A DNA stretch of 64,000 bases from Charina bottae. Its lineage: Eukaryota; Chordata; Lepidosauria; Squamata; Charinaidae. Made by a program: the position numbers and the translations under genes. Below the pieces are notes generated by a model. That model saw only the letters and a program-made list of their open reading frames with translations. It was not told the DNA's origin and did no database searches. Of the stretch, positions 1 through 11,723 are shown piece after piece (position 1 is the first letter of the stretch; every line of letters begins with the position of its first letter). The stretch covers positions 21,688,001 through 21,752,000 of the forward strand of contig JALMGJ010000011.1 of NCBI GenBank assembly GCA_023362775.1. The letters run 5' to 3'.

Positions 1-1353
1 CATTATTGGCATATCCAGATTCTCAACTTTGGTCCATTGGGGTGGAACACCAAGTCCACCGGTGCTCTGAAAGCTGCTGTCAACCTCTGTAGCATCATGC
101 ATTGCCCTTGACACCACTTTGCAAAGAAACTACTTACCACATTGCAATTGGGCATCTCTGCATCTTTTAAAAAAATAAGTATTGGCTTGATCCTTCTCAT
201 TTGTTAGCTTCCTTTTTTCCTCTTTCTTGTCTCCTGGATGTTGAGATGTCAAGATATTTCCTGTTCCTTCTTTTCCTCCTCCTTTTTTCCCCTTCTCCTC
301 CTCCTCCTTCCTCTTTCCCACTCAGTTATTCCCTGATTAATGGCTAGGAATGTAGATCCCAGCAAATCCCTGGGGTCTTTACAACTTACCATGAGCTGGA
401 AAGGAGGCAAGGACTAGTCCCTCCCCTGGCCTTTTGGGATTGGCTGATCTTGAGTGTCCCTCTCCAGTTGTGCTTTGGACAGCTGGAAAGAGAGAGAGAG
501 AGAGATGAGGGGGTAAAAACAGAAAATATATGTATAAAAATAAAATTTTCTGTTTTTTCTGTTTTTGTGGATTTCACCCCTCTCTTGAATTAATCACTTC
601 ATTAACTTTTTCATTTTTCATTTTTAAAGATTCCCTCCATTCCTTTATTTTTCTCTTCCTATACTTAGCAATAGAAATGACATGGCTTGTAAATCGATGC
701 ATGGAAAATGCTCCCAGGGGATCAGAAATGCCTAGCTGAATCCACTAATAGGTCAGTCTTTGGGCATCCAAGATTGAAATCTGCAGGGTTGCCTTTCCCT
801 GCTGCAATGACCCCCCCCCCCACTTGCAAAATATATGAAGGGCATAATTATAAAATAAGGCAGAGAAAGTATCTCTTCCATGGTTTATATTGTTATCATT
901 ATTTACTGTTGAATGTTATCCCTTGTCAAGACATGTTGGTAAATGTCCAAAGCAAGCCCACTGGCTTGATTTCTAACAGGCTTTCTGATAACTCTCAAGA
1001 ACCACAACTTGCATTCAATAACTGATTAAATGTCAACATTTATTTAAGACACTATGAATTATTAAGGACGCTGGGAGATATCTAGGACTGTGAAAGGTTG
1101 GACATTCAGGCTTATTGTGAACCTTCAGCCATGTGTCTTAATAAATGTTGACAGCTACCAATCAAGGATAGCAGAATGGATGACATTGCTTGTTAGTCAA
1201 AAGCTGTTTGTAATTCTTGAAATTTACTGGACGAACATTCCTCATGTTAAGAATGAATGAACATTATGACTGTAAGATCAACCAAAGATAGTCAAATCAA
1301 CTTGGTGCTTTTGTGAACATTTCTGGCAGTGCCAACTGCTCCTTTAAAACACT
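1..1353. other. Unassigned AT-rich DNA
   Basis: No gene or recognisable complete repeat is seen. A pyrimidine-rich stretch lies near 265-320 and a short GA run near 490-506. Open frames here are short and have no family features. Confidence 0.5.
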
Positions 1354-2277
1354 TTTATTTTCCTGTTTTGGGGCTACTTCATAAAAGCAACTGGATATTG
1401 ATTTAGTCTTATTTTAAATTACCATCCATGACATCATTACATGGCCAAATCCAACTGATTGTTTAGCATCATGACTTTATGCAGATTTATTTTCCTGTTT
1501 TGGGGCTACTTCATAAAAGCAACTGGATATTGATTTAGTCTTATTTTAAATTACCATCCGTGACATCATTACATGGCCAAATCCAACTGATTGTTTAGCA
1601 TCATGACTTTATGCAGATTTATTTTCCTGTTTTGGGGCTACTTCATAAAAGCAACTGGATTTTGATTTAGTCTTATTTTAAATTACCATCCATGACATCA
1701 TTACATGGCCAAATCCAACTGATTGTTTAGCATCATGACTTTATGCAGATTTATTTTCCTGTTTTGGGGCTACTTCATAAAAGCAACTGGATATTGATTT
1801 AGTCTTATTTTAAATTACCATCCATGACATCATTACATGGCCAAATCCAACTGATTGTTTAGCATCATGACTTTATGCAGATTTATTTTCCTGTTTTGGG
1901 GCTACTTCATAAAAGCAACTGGATATTGATTTAGTCTTATTTTAAATTACCATCCGTGACATCATTACATGGCCAAATCCAACTGATTGTTTAGCATCAT
2001 GACTTTATGCAGATTTATTTTCCTGTTTTGGGGCTACTTCATAAAAGCAACTGGATTTTGATTTAGTCTTATTTTAAATTACCATCCATGACATCATTAC
2101 ATGGCCAAATCCAACTGATTGTTTAGCATCATGACTTTATGCAGATTTATTTTCCTGTTTTGGGGCTACTTCATAAAAGCAACTGGATATTGATTTAGTC
2201 TTATTTTAAATTACCATCCGTGACATCATTACATGGCCAAATCCAACTGATTGTTTAGCATCATGACTTTATGCAGA
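1354..2277. repeat. 132-bp tandem satellite, 7 copies
   Basis: Seven head-to-tail units of 132 bp begin at 1354, 1486, 1618, 1750, 1882, 2014 and 2146. Units are nearly identical. Two variable positions (ggatattg or ggattttg; ccatccatg or ccatccgtg) define three unit types, arranged A-B-C-A-B-C-B. This suggests amplification of a 396-bp trimer. No reading frame or TE relationship is recognised in the unit. Confidence 0.95.
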
Positions 2278-2667
2278 TTCCTGTGTGATGATTGAGTGAC
2301 CAATCCAGGAAGAAGGTGTAACTAGGGGGAAAAAATTAAGAGCAGCCATTTAACAATGGCGTCTTAGAGCATTTTTAAAAGGTGAATGTTCCCTCACTAT
2401 ACCTTTTCAATAGAAATCTCCATTCAAACAAAATGGCTAGCTGGGGCCTGAAAATCAAAAGCTGAGAATATTTCACTTACATACATAACTCATGCACATA
2501 AGGTAGAAGCTATTTTAAACAGAATAAAAAGAGCATTCCAGCCTCTCTCCTTTGAGATATACCTTCCTTGTGTAAAAGCAAGTTTTATATTGCATTGGGG
2601 ATTTTACATTCCCATCCTGGACCTATTTAACCATAGGGCAAATTTTGCCTTGCTTTTTGCAAAAACG
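2278..2667. other. Unassigned DNA
   Basis: Sequence between the satellite and the SINE target site. Nothing recognisable is seen. Confidence 0.4.
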
Positions 2668-2719
2668 TAACATCCTTGTTTTTGGTCTACTTATATTTCA
2701 CTGATAGAATTTCTTTCTT
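2668..2719. repeat. Left 52-bp direct repeat flanking the SINE
   Basis: Identical over 52 bp to 3057-3108, on the other side of the SINE. It reads as a target-site duplication of unusual length. Confidence 0.85.
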
Positions 2720-3056
2720 ACTAGGGGCGTGGTGGCTCAGCGGGTAAGACGCCAGACTTGTTGATCGGAAGATTGCAAGTTCGGAGGTTCGAATCCCTAG
2801 CCCTGCGTGCGGAGTGAGCTCCCGCACTAGCTCCAGCTCTTGCCAACCTAGCAATTCAAAAGCATGCAAATGCAAGTAGATAAATAGGTACCACTTCGGT
2901 GGGTAGGTAACAGCGTTCCGCGCGCGTCATGCGGCCACATGACCGTGGAAAGCGTCTTCGGACAACGCTGGCTCTTTGGCTAACAAACGGAGATGAGCAC
3001 CGGCCCCTAGAGTGGGACACGACTGCACAAATGTGCGGGGGGTACCTTTACCTTTT
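2720..3056 (+). mobile_element. Sauria-type tRNA-derived SINE
   Basis: The 5' part is tRNA-like with an A box (tggctcagcggg) and a B box (ggttcgaatcc), the RNA polymerase III promoter elements. The 3' end (cacgactgcacaaatgtgcg, then ggtacctttacc) is the Bov-B-like tail typical of squamate Sauria SINEs, mobilised in trans by Bov-B LINEs. It is essentially full length at about 337 bp. A minus-strand relative is at 57727-58059. Confidence 0.93.
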
Positions 3057-3108
3057 TAACATCCTTGTTTTTGGTCTACTTATATTTCACTGATAGAATT
3101 TCTTTCTT
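3057..3108. repeat. Right 52-bp direct repeat flanking the SINE
   Basis: Second copy of the 52-bp flank at 2668-2719, with no mismatch by eye. Confidence 0.85.
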
Positions 3109-3570
3109 CCTTTGCCTCACCCTGAACTCTTAACAATTCAAACAGCAGCCATTTTGATTTTGGTTTATATTTGTGCAACTTGTCTTTTCTTCATGTGAGG
3201 AGTATCTCCGTAGCAATAGCAATGGCCAAGTTCACTTAGAAATTGAGAATGGGATTTCCACAATGACCAGCCATCTCATTCCTAAGCCAATGGTTCCCTC
3301 TTATGGTGAAAAAGGAGACTTGAGCTGCTTATGTAGACGCTCAGCATTTATTAAAGGGGAGAATGAAAAATGACACTGTTCCTAATCCTCAGCAAGGGAA
3401 AGCTAGCAGGGAGTGATGATCCAGCTGTCCTTCAAAGCTGCTAATTCACCATAATTGAGGTTATGTTGAGGACCTAAGCATCTATGAAATCCCAAGGCCT
3501 TCTTTGTTTTAGTGCAACGTTCAACAGACCTGAAATAAATGTTTTTAGGAAGCCCTATTCCTCAAATTGG
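3109..3570. other. Unassigned DNA
   Basis: No gene or repeat family is recognised between the two SINE insertions. Confidence 0.4.
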
Positions 3571-3722
3571 ACAAGAAAGCCAGCTGGGTGACCTTGGGCC
3601 AGTCGCTCTCTCTCAGCCCTAGGAAGGAGGCAATCGCAAACCACTCCTGAAAAACCTTGCCAAGAAAACTGCAGGGACTTGTCCAGGCAGTCTCCGAGAA
3701 TCGGACACCATTGAACGGATTA
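3571..3722 (+). mobile_element. CORE-SINE (MIR-like), partial
   Basis: Contains the core ccagctgggtgaccttgggc, then a cagccctaggaaggaggcaa-type segment and an aactgcagggacttgtccag-type segment shared with the copies at 6267, 7948, 34105 and 61640. The tRNA-like head is missing. Confidence 0.75.
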
Positions 3723-4091
3723 AAAAAATATCTTCAAATATTGAATTTGGGTACAACTTTTCATGGAGCAGCCATGTTAATCCTTGAGAGCAGGACAACC
3801 AAAAATGATGCGTTTATAAAGTGCTATAAAGTTCATGTTTACCCAGGCACCTTCGCTTCTTCTATCAACCTGAACTAGCTCTAGGTATAGGTAGGAACAA
3901 ATGTGCATATCTTATCCTTGTAATTATTGTAACCAACATTAAAAGAGGACATGTAAAATGGATAGATTGAGAGATATCCTTCCTTCAGTAATCTCCTTTC
4001 TCATTAAGTAAAGACACCATCAATTTTAGAGTTGCTCTTGGTGACTGACTCTGCGCTGCTTTCTTGGATGCATTATGGAAGATGTATAGTC
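3723..4091. other. Unassigned DNA
   Basis: No gene or repeat is recognised. Confidence 0.4.
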
Positions 4092-4440
4092 GAAGGCTTT
4101 CACGGCCGGAATCCGATGGTTGTTGTGGGTTTTCCGGGCTGTGTGGCCGTGTTCTGGCAGATTTGGTTCCTAACGTTTCGCCAGCATCTGTGGCCAGCAT
4201 CTTCAGAGGGCAGGAGCACAGCTAGAAGATTCTCTCTGTGCCCAAGTGGAGGGTGTGTGTCCCTGCTGGTGTTTATAGCTGCTGAGAGGGTGTGTGTCTT
4301 CTGTGGGTCATTTACAAGAGATTAGGATAGGGTTCTTTGTGGTGATTAGCGGGTGTGGTGCTGTCTGTGTGGGATTAGCACATCTATTGTGTGAGTTGCT
4401 TGTATATTTCTGTGGTTGAGACACAGAACTCAACATCGTC
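4092..4440 (-). mobile_element. Penelope-like element, 3' terminal fragment (family A)
   Basis: Matches the inverted terminal repeat of the Penelope element at 38545-39897 (gtcgaaggctttcacggcc, then cctaacgtttcgccagcatc). It continues into a divergent reverse complement of that element's 3' UTR (gcaggagcacag). Antisense 3' end, truncated, no coding capacity. Confidence 0.75.
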
Positions 4441-4516
4441 CTCCTTAGTTAGCCAAACCAGTTTTTTTTTTCTGGCTCAGATGTTCTGCAGCTTCAATGG
4501 CACAATTTTCAGCATG

Positions 4517-4682
4517 TCTGTAGCTTGAATCATGTCAACTGGATTTCTATTTTCTCAGTGGAAACGTTTCACTCCTTATCCAAGGAGCTTCTTCAGTCTG
4601 AGCAAACATTAAATAGAAATCCAGTTGACATGATTCAAGCTACAGACAATTCCACCTGGATGACTGAGAACCTTCATAGACA
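4517..4682. mobile_element. Inverted pair of Neptune-like Penelope 3' ends (family B)
   Basis: A 166-bp foldback: it opens with ctgtagcttgaatcatgtca and carries the reverse complement of that sequence further on, ending with the same cttcatagac as the 835-bp palindrome at 49017-49851. It is bounded by aattttcagcatg at 4504-4516 and 4683-4695, a 13-bp target duplication. It is a short version of the larger palindrome with nearly all of the arms missing. Confidence 0.85.
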
Positions 4683-4712
4683 AATTTTCAGCATGGAAGG
4701 CCTGTCAGTTTC

Positions 4713-5280
4713 TGTCAGGGTTTGAGGCAAAGAAACAGCGCTGAGCCAAGGAATGAAGCTCTGGCTCTTTATTGTTTCTACCATACACAGAATCTTGCCA
4801 AACTAAGCAAAGCTGAAAGGTGCTAGGGAGAAATCCTCCAGTGAATCTAAGGCGGGTCCTGTCTCAGCTTCTTGGCCAGCTGCCCAAGGTCCTCCAAACT
4901 GTAAGATCGTTTCTCCCCCTGGAAGGCGTCCCCTCCTTCCCCTCCTATGATCTCCATAGCATCACCTCCCCCCTCAGGGACACATTCCATCACAGTTTGG
5001 GGACAAGCTGTTTTTCCATTGGCAGGAACTCTACCTCCCCCAGCCTTCTGAACTTGGAGCTCATGAGTTTTACATGGTTCCTTGGAGGAAAAGCAATTAC
5101 TTCGGTTTAGCTTCATGTTCTTTCCCACATGTATTTGAATTCTTGTTAAGAGAAACTTAAGTTTCAGATATGGTACACTCCCATATATAGAATTATAATC
5201 CAAAAATATTTTTACATAATTTCCATCAAAATCCCACCTTCTGCACCCCATAGTTCCTCACCTCTTACATTTGCTTCTAC
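4713..5280 (-). mobile_element. LTR (probably solo), minus orientation
   Basis: The plus-strand left edge begins TGTCAGGG, so the element ends in ...CTGACA on its own strand. The reverse complement of 4770-4785 contains AATAAA. The terminal 110 bp resemble 8870-8982, which also ends in CTGACA. The right edge is not defined, and the superfamily (gypsy or ERV) is not determined. Confidence 0.6.
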
Positions 5281-6266
5281 CATGATGGGTTTTCTCCTGT
5301 TCAGTTTAGCATCCCCAAACACATATTTTAAAAATCTCATACCCTTGAACAGCCAGTGCCATGCCTATCACTGCTTGAAGTGCAGAGGTGAACTTTTAAG
5401 AACTAAACATTCAAAGCCGTCTGGCTGGCTGGATGTACTGGTCTGTTTTCATCTTCTCCCACAATCAGCCTGGTTTAGCTCTTACAGACGTTTTGCTATT
5501 CCATGTGCGAATGAATATATTTGCCGATTTTGGTAAACTCTTATTAAAAATAGAAAGCTATGCCAGGCTTCCTTGTGAACAATCTGCTTGTGGAAGTACT
5601 CGGTTTAGAAAAATAAGAAAACTTTAGAAAATTAAAATAGAAAATGTTGAGAAGGAAAAACTGAAGATCAGTTTATACATGCAGGTCCACCATTTAAATG
5701 CTCCGTGTTTCTTTATAAACGTTGCTCCCAAGGAGATTTTTTCTTACAACCAGAACTAGTAGACGCCAGCTGTGCCTGAATGGAGGATGGGAGCTTCTAG
5801 TATTTAAGGCAGAATGTGTGTACAGTGTAATAGTGGAACAACAACATTGTTGACAGATGCACATAAGGTGCTCCGAGCCTCCTTGAAAATATCCGTTATT
5901 CATCAGAAGATCGAGTTGCCAGTTCAATCCAAGTGGATTGAAACTGTCCCCTCCCCTAGACAACTTTTTGCCTTATTTCCTCTAAATCTTGAAGGCTAGT
6001 AAGAACCTTCCATTTTCCTTTTCAATTTCAGTGCCTCTGCCAATTTTCAACCTCATAACTAGCAACAAATTTTATGATGGCCATTGGCCAATCAATAAAT
6101 ACAATTAGAATGCAATACAGTAAAAACCTATACATAAACAAATTAAAATTGGGTTGACACTGACAAAATTACAGTGACAGAACTGGGCTCTTATCTTAAT
6201 AGCAATATGGAAGAAATTTGCAACTGTTTTAGTTATATTTGGACTCACTTCTGCAAGGCAGTAAGT
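5281..6266. other. Unassigned DNA
   Basis: No coding or repeat family is recognised. The short open frames lack family features. Confidence 0.4.
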
Positions 6267-6603
6267 GTGTATGTGTGTGTGTGCCTTCAAGTCAGTATTG
6301 ACTCCTGGTGACTGCCTGGACTAGTCCCTGCAGTTTTCTTGGCAAGGTTTTTCTGGTTTGCCCATGCCTGCTTCCTAGGGCTGAGAGTGAGTGACTGGCC
6401 CAAGGTCACCCAGCTGGCTTTGTGCCCAAGGCGGAACTAGAACTCTCAGTCTCCTGGTTTGCCATTGGCTCCTTCCTAGGGCTGAGAGACAGGGACTGGC
6501 CCAAGGTCACCCAGCTGGCTTTGTGCCTCAGGCGGGACTAGAACTCACGGTCTCCCAGTTTCTAGCCAGGTGCCTGAACCACTACACCAAACTGGTTTTC
6601 AAG
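6267..6603 (-). mobile_element. CORE-SINE (MIR-like) with internal duplication
   Basis: The tRNA-like head is at the right end (reverse complement of cactacaccaaactggttt). The core gcccaaggtcacccagctgg appears twice, about 108 bp apart, so the middle of the SINE has been tandemly duplicated. The tail (ccttcaagtcagtattgact) is at the left end, next to a (GT)n run. Confidence 0.82.
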
Positions 6604-6619
6604 GCAATAAGTAACATAG

Positions 6620-7800
6620 AACAAATCATTTCCCCCTAGGAACCTCCATATGTTTATTATTAAAATATTGAAATACAAAGCAAATAGGGAAAAAAGCAAA
6701 TATTGGAATAGAAAGAAAGTAGGAAAAAAGCAACATATAAAAAAAAGACTGCTACATTTGAACTAAAAAAATTGTGGGGGGGAAAGAAAAAATCCATTAC
6801 TTTTTAGTGATACATCCTCCTCTTCCCTTCCATTTGTATCAACCATTAGTCACAGTTTAGATATTTGAACTTTGCATCAAACATTAGTAATTGCTGTTAG
6901 TTTCTATTTGAGTCCTAAAAACCATATTCCAGATGTCTAATTCTGCCTTGCTCTGTGATATATTGTACATAAGGGAGCCATTCCTGTTTGAATTTAGTTA
7001 AACTTCTATTGTGGATATATACAGTACTGTCATTGCAGCATATTCTCCAATTTTATTCTCCCAGTCTGATATCATATGCAAGGTATCTCTTTTCCAATGT
7101 TGTGCTAAGTTTATTCTTGCTGCAGTCAACATGTATTGTAGTAAATTGTAATTTTTTAAATTTATGTTTTCTGGAATGATGCCTAATAGAAATGTCAGTG
7201 GTGTCAGTTCAAATTTCATTTTTAAATTTTTTTGGATTTTTGGATGTATTTCTTTCCAATATTTCTGTTTTGTTTTGTTTTTGCATGACTACCATATGTG
7301 GTAAAATGTTCCTTCTTTGTTATGGAATTTCCAGTGTTTGTTGTTATATGCTTTATCTATCTTAGCAATTATAGATGGAGTTATATATAATCTGTAAAAC
7401 ATTTTGTACCAATTTTCTCTTAAATTGTAGCTTGGAGTAAATTTTATTGATTTTTTCCCTGTAACTCTTCCATTGGTTCACTGTACCTACTTCTGTCAAA
7501 TTTTGCATCCATTTTATTATAGTTTTCAATTTGTTCTGTTTCTGTGTCAGAGTTCAGCAACAGTTAATAGATATGTCCTAGTAAATGATCTTGGTTTTCT
7601 ATAAACATTTCAAATTCTGTCATCTTTCTCAAAATCCCTCCTTCTTTTGTGAGATCACTATTTATTTTTCCAGTTATTTGCAAACACATTAACCATTGTA
7701 AATTCCTCCCTTTGTTGTGTAGTTCCTGTGGTGTTTTTTATCTGTTTTCTGAATCCAGAGATATCATATTGGCATATGTAATTAAGTCTCTTTTTACTGT
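6620..7800 (-). pseudogene. L1 LINE ORF2 C-terminal remnant and 3' end
   Basis: On the minus strand the frame at 6998-7219 encodes an L1 ORF2 C-terminal signature (LGIIPENINLKNYNL, AARINLAQHWK, then a W-E-x-K-I-x-E-Y-A-A segment). The flanks are AT rich with frameshifts, so the copy is dead. This segment of L1 is 3' to the reverse transcriptase domain. Limits are approximate. Confidence 0.7.
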
Positions 7801-7947
7801 AATTGTCCTTGAAGTAAAAAGTGTTTGATGGTGGGGCTAGTGGTGAAATTGCTAGGCTTACTCTTGCTTTTAAAAGATTCCAGATTTTTAAAAAGTCTTT
7901 GTCTTATTATATGTCCTTTCAAATTCTTTTCTTCTTTTGTTTCTTTG

Positions 7948-8180
7948 TACCATAGATACCTGTAAGGTCCACCTTTGAGTGTCTGTGGACACCTGGTGAC
8001 TGCATGGACAAGTCCATGCAATTTTCTTGGAGGTTCTTGCCTTCTTCCTAGGGCTTAGAGAAAGTGACTGGCCCAAGGTCACCCAGCTGGCTTCGTTCCT
8101 AAGGCAGGACTAGAACTCACAGTCTCCCGGTTTCTAGCCTGGTTCCTTAACCACTACACCAAACTGGCTTTCAGGCTCAA
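7948..8180 (-). mobile_element. CORE-SINE (MIR-like)
   Basis: Contains gcccaaggtcacccagctgg, ggactagaactcacagtctc and the tRNA-like head cactacaccaaactggcttt at the right, so it lies on the minus strand. It runs close to full length, to the ggtgactgcatggacaagtc tail. Confidence 0.85.
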
Positions 8181-8357
8181 GAGTACATTTCAGTAAATTA
8201 GACCAAGCATGATGAAATGGTGGAGCAAGAGTTCCTTCCAATGGGAGACCAAGATTCTGCAGAGCTCCATGTCTCAAAGCAAGAAGAGAAGAACAAAACA
8301 TTGCTGCTGTTATGGCTATATTAGAGCTTCAGCTAATTAGAGTGAGAGTTATATTAG

Positions 8358-8440
8358 AGTTGAGCCTATTTATTTATTTATTTATTTTTCAAATTTATGA
8401 CCGCCCATCTCCAGGACAGTGGACTCTGGGCGGTTATGTC
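8358..8440 (-). mobile_element. CR1/L3-type LINE 3' tail
   Basis: (TTTA)n followed by gaccgcccatctcc and actctgggcggtt. This is the reverse complement of the squamate CR1-like 3' terminus (accgcccagagt ... gatgggcggt ... (AAAT)n). Confidence 0.75.
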
Positions 8441-8769
8441 TGGCTCAACTCTCCAATACCGATGCCATCAAAAAGTCAGTGACCAAAAGCTGATTTCAGA
8501 CCAGCACAGAGTCTGGAAAGCATCGCCATCTTAGAACTTCCTATTCCTTATTGAAGTAGGGATAGCATAAGGACTGCTTTCTATGTCTCAAAAATAGAAT
8601 ATAGAATAATTCATTTTTAGGATTGCTAATTTTCGTTCCCATGGAGAGAACTTTTTTTAAAAAAGGCTGTTTATCCATTTTACTAGCTCTGTGAAGAGAA
8701 GATAATCCTATGAAAACGTCTTGTCTTTGTGATGAAGCTGGGAGCAGAGGGGGCAGACAGCGCATTCCA
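8441..8769. other. Unassigned DNA
   Basis: No gene or repeat is recognised. Confidence 0.35.
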
Positions 8770-8982
8770 GGCTGATAAGCATTCGCACAGCTTGGAGAGT
8801 GTGGGGGGCCCGAGGAAGAGAGTTAGGCTGGCACCACCTTAGATTCCCAAGAGTACTTTTCCCCGTAGCTCAGTTTAGGAACCTTTAGTCTGGCAAGATT
8901 CTGTGTATGGCAGGAACAATAAAGAAACTAGAGTTGAACTTCGACTCAGCGTTGTTTCTTCGCCATTATCCTGACAGTCTTC
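8770..8982 (+). mobile_element. LTR 3' portion, plus orientation
   Basis: Contains gcaagattctgtgtatggca, AATAAA near 8920 and a terminal ...TTATCCTGACA. It resembles the end of the LTR at 4713. The 5' part is not delimited. Confidence 0.55.
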
Positions 8983-9394
8983 TCCTATAGCCCACATCGA
9001 GGGAAGGAATTTTTTTTTTCAGGCAAATGAGATTCAAATTGATTATAGGGATCTCTCTACTTGTTCAGATTCTTTATTAACTCTTCTGTTGGGTAGCAAT
9101 GTAATGCATATTGTTATTTTGTTTTATGATTTAAAAGAATTTGGATCACAGGAGACTGTGGTGCCAGAAAGTCTGGCTTTGTTAGGCATTCTGTTTGTTT
9201 TCCCAAGTATCGGCTGGGTTCAAAGTTCAGTCCTTTGTCTGTTTTTGGACTGATAGGTGTGGTTGCCATGGTAATTGATTGTCGTGGCCTAGATACAAAT
9301 GTATATATTAACATGTCTTTGTTTTGTAAACTACCTCGCTTCTCTTTCTCTTCTCTGAGAATCTCCAGTTCACCTTCATCTAAAAGAAAAAGGA
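8983..9394. other. Unassigned DNA
   Basis: Possibly LTR-element leader or host DNA. No coding signature is seen. Confidence 0.35.
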
Positions 9395-9845
9395 CACTCA
9401 TTTGAGGACATTAATGTTCACATTTTGGACAGGGAAGATAGGTGGTTTGAGAGAGGGGTTAAGGAATCCATTCATGCCAAAGTAGAAAATCCTTCCCTCA
9501 ACAGAGGCGGAGGCACAACTTGTCCCCCCTTTATCATGCTGCTCTTTCATTAGTCCCCAGGAAGACCACTTCACAAGTTCACCAGCAGGGCCACATTTAA
9601 CGATCCACTTGGGGATGAATAAAGGTTTTAGGAGTAAGACATCCTAAAGACTATCTATACCTCAATTGCCCAATTAACAAGCCAAACAGGTGTAAGGTCA
9701 AAACAGCCACCCTGGAAGACATACTGTATATGGGGTCCCCTCACCAACTTTTGCCCAGACTGAAGAAGCTACTTGGATAAGCAGCGAAACGTTTCAACCA
9801 AAAGAAAGAAAGCCAGTTGCCATGACTCAGCCTACAGACTGCTTT
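9395..9845 (+). pseudogene. Neptune-like Penelope C-terminus and 3' end (family B)
   Basis: Frame near 9400-9530 encodes the Penelope C-terminal tail (DREDRWFERGVKES, then ENPSLNRGGG), as in the two arms of the palindrome at 49017-49851. The frame then breaks. The 3' UTR carries ctgaagaagctacttggata followed by agcagcgaaacg, a hairpin flanked by CTGAAGA and GAAAC. The reverse transcriptase and GIY-YIG domains are absent. Confidence 0.78.
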
Positions 9846-10303
9846 ATTGTAAGGAAGTTGTTAGTTTTTTTAGGTATTATTTTGTGCAACATGTCTTTGA
9901 ATGCTAAAAGGCCAAATAAAATTAAAAGAATTCTATGAATATAAGAATTCTAGAATTACTATCATATGCAATTCTATGCAAACATTTTCTGAAAGTTTTA
10001 AAATTTGTTAGCACTCGATATTTCATCTTTGCTGGAATGGACTGGGATATTTATAATGTTGTCATCTTATATTTAACATTATTACACATTTGGTCTGATG
10101 ATGATGGTTACAATACTTGGTTTAAGTTTATTTCTATTTCATTGGTTGTATTATAAGCCATTTCATGAAAGAACATTTTTTCTAGAAATAGGGACTAAAA
10201 ATACCTAAAAGCATAAATACAATAGAAGTCTAGTTTATTTGTATTAGTAGGACAATTTTTAAGTGCTTATAAATATAAGGGGAATTGTTTCATGTAAGGC
10301 AAT

Positions 10304-10402
10304 GTTTCTCAACCTTAGACATTTTAAGATGCTGGCTGGGGAATTCTGGGAGTTGAAGTCCACACATCTTAAAGTGGCCAAATTTGAGAAACACTGAGTT
10401 GG
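10304..10402. mobile_element. Short hAT-like MITE (about 98 bp)
   Basis: Imperfect terminal inverted repeats (aatgtttctcaacctt and tttgagaaacactg) enclose gaattctgggagttgaagtc. The same family is at 28315, 35785 and 52208. The 35785 copy has a clean 8-bp duplication, which supports a hAT origin. Confidence 0.7.
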
Positions 10403-10477
10403 TAATTGATTGAAACCATGATAGACTCTTCAACACTTGTAAACATGAAGATGACAAGTACCATCTTAGGAGGAGTA

Positions 10478-10826
10478 CAGGTAGTCCTCACTTAATGACC
10501 ACAATTGGGACTGGCAAATCCATCACTAAGCGATGCAGTCGTTAAACGAAACATCATGTGACCATGACAGATTTATGACATCACTTCCCATTCAGTTAAG
10601 CGGTCATTAAGCCAGATATCACATGACCGTGACTTGCAATTTTAGTGCTGGCTTCTCCATTGACTCTGCTTGTTGGAAGCTGGTTGTGAAGTGAGCAAAT
10701 GATGAATACGTGACCGCTGCAACGGTCATAAGTGCGAGGACTGGTCATAAAGTTACTTTTTCAGTGCCATCGTAACTTCGAACAGTCATTAAACAGGGCA
10801 GTCATTAAGCGAGGTTTATCTGTATT
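10478..10826. mobile_element. Mariner-type MITE flanked by TA
   Basis: Starts TA-caggtagtcctcacttaatg and ends with a degenerate inverted copy (cgaggtttatctg-TA). The interior has repeated cgtgac and gtcattaag motifs. TA flanks fit Tc1/mariner insertion. A larger relative lies at 41989-43065. Confidence 0.7.
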
Positions 10827-11723
10827 TCTCTTTTAGTCTTGCAGGATGTGCCTTTTTAAGACCGCTTCTGCTGCAATGAAGTACTGTAGGTGAGACACAT
10901 GGTGTAGAAGGATAATATGCAGGGTCAGTCAATTAATTCATGACTGTGTAGCACAACCTATATAGTATGCTTGTCCCATATAACCCTCAGGCAAGAGAAT
11001 TTCACTACAAAAGTTCAGGGCATGCACCCAATCTATTTTTGTTTCTTTGATTGTTTTTACAAGGGATAAGTTTTGAATAAAGACAGTAATTCAACAAAGC
11101 TGCAATAAACCATGTATCGTTGCGCATTAGTGGTGATGAAATACCGGGATAATATTTGTCTTCAAAATAAGATTGCAGAGGTAGATTCTACAGTGATTCT
11201 CAGATTGCTTTTCTCCCTCTCCCTCTCCCCTCCCTTCCCCTCCCCTTTTTTTAGGTGATTGTCAAGGTAACCAAACTCTTCCTACAGCCCTAGGAATATG
11301 TGCAGTTCTGCTCTTTCTCTTTCTCTCATTTTTCATTTTTTGGTATAAAAGAAGAAAGAATGGTAGGTATGACCTGATGAGGGGTTTTTAAAAGGCTGTT
11401 TGTCACCAGTCTGATGGAAGGACAATAAAGCTCCTCATGATCTTTTTGCTATCCCGTTAATAGATAGAGACCAACAGCCAAATAAAATGTACCAGGAGTG
11501 AATGTACGTTTCACTATGAATAAGAATTTTGGGAAAGCTGGTCAGGGTTTTCTCCATCCATAAATCTCTACGCCGATATGAGCTGAGTCCAACTGCCCTT
11601 TGAATTTCAGTTCAAGTTGTAACAGCTTAGCTCTTGACTCTGAAATATGTGTATCTTCCTTTTTACTTCTTTTATTTATTCAGTAAATAAATTAAATAAA
11701 TCAAAGTATCTGGAGATACTATA
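10827..11723. other. Unassigned DNA
   Basis: No gene is seen. A pyrimidine-rich block lies at about 11210-11252. Confidence 0.4.

Noticed and set aside
2733..2800. tRNA gene
   Set aside because: A and B boxes are present, but the cloverleaf is degenerate and continuous with a full Sauria SINE body and tail.
4847..5251. 134-residue minus-strand frame
   Set aside because: Lies within an LTR and has no protein family signature.
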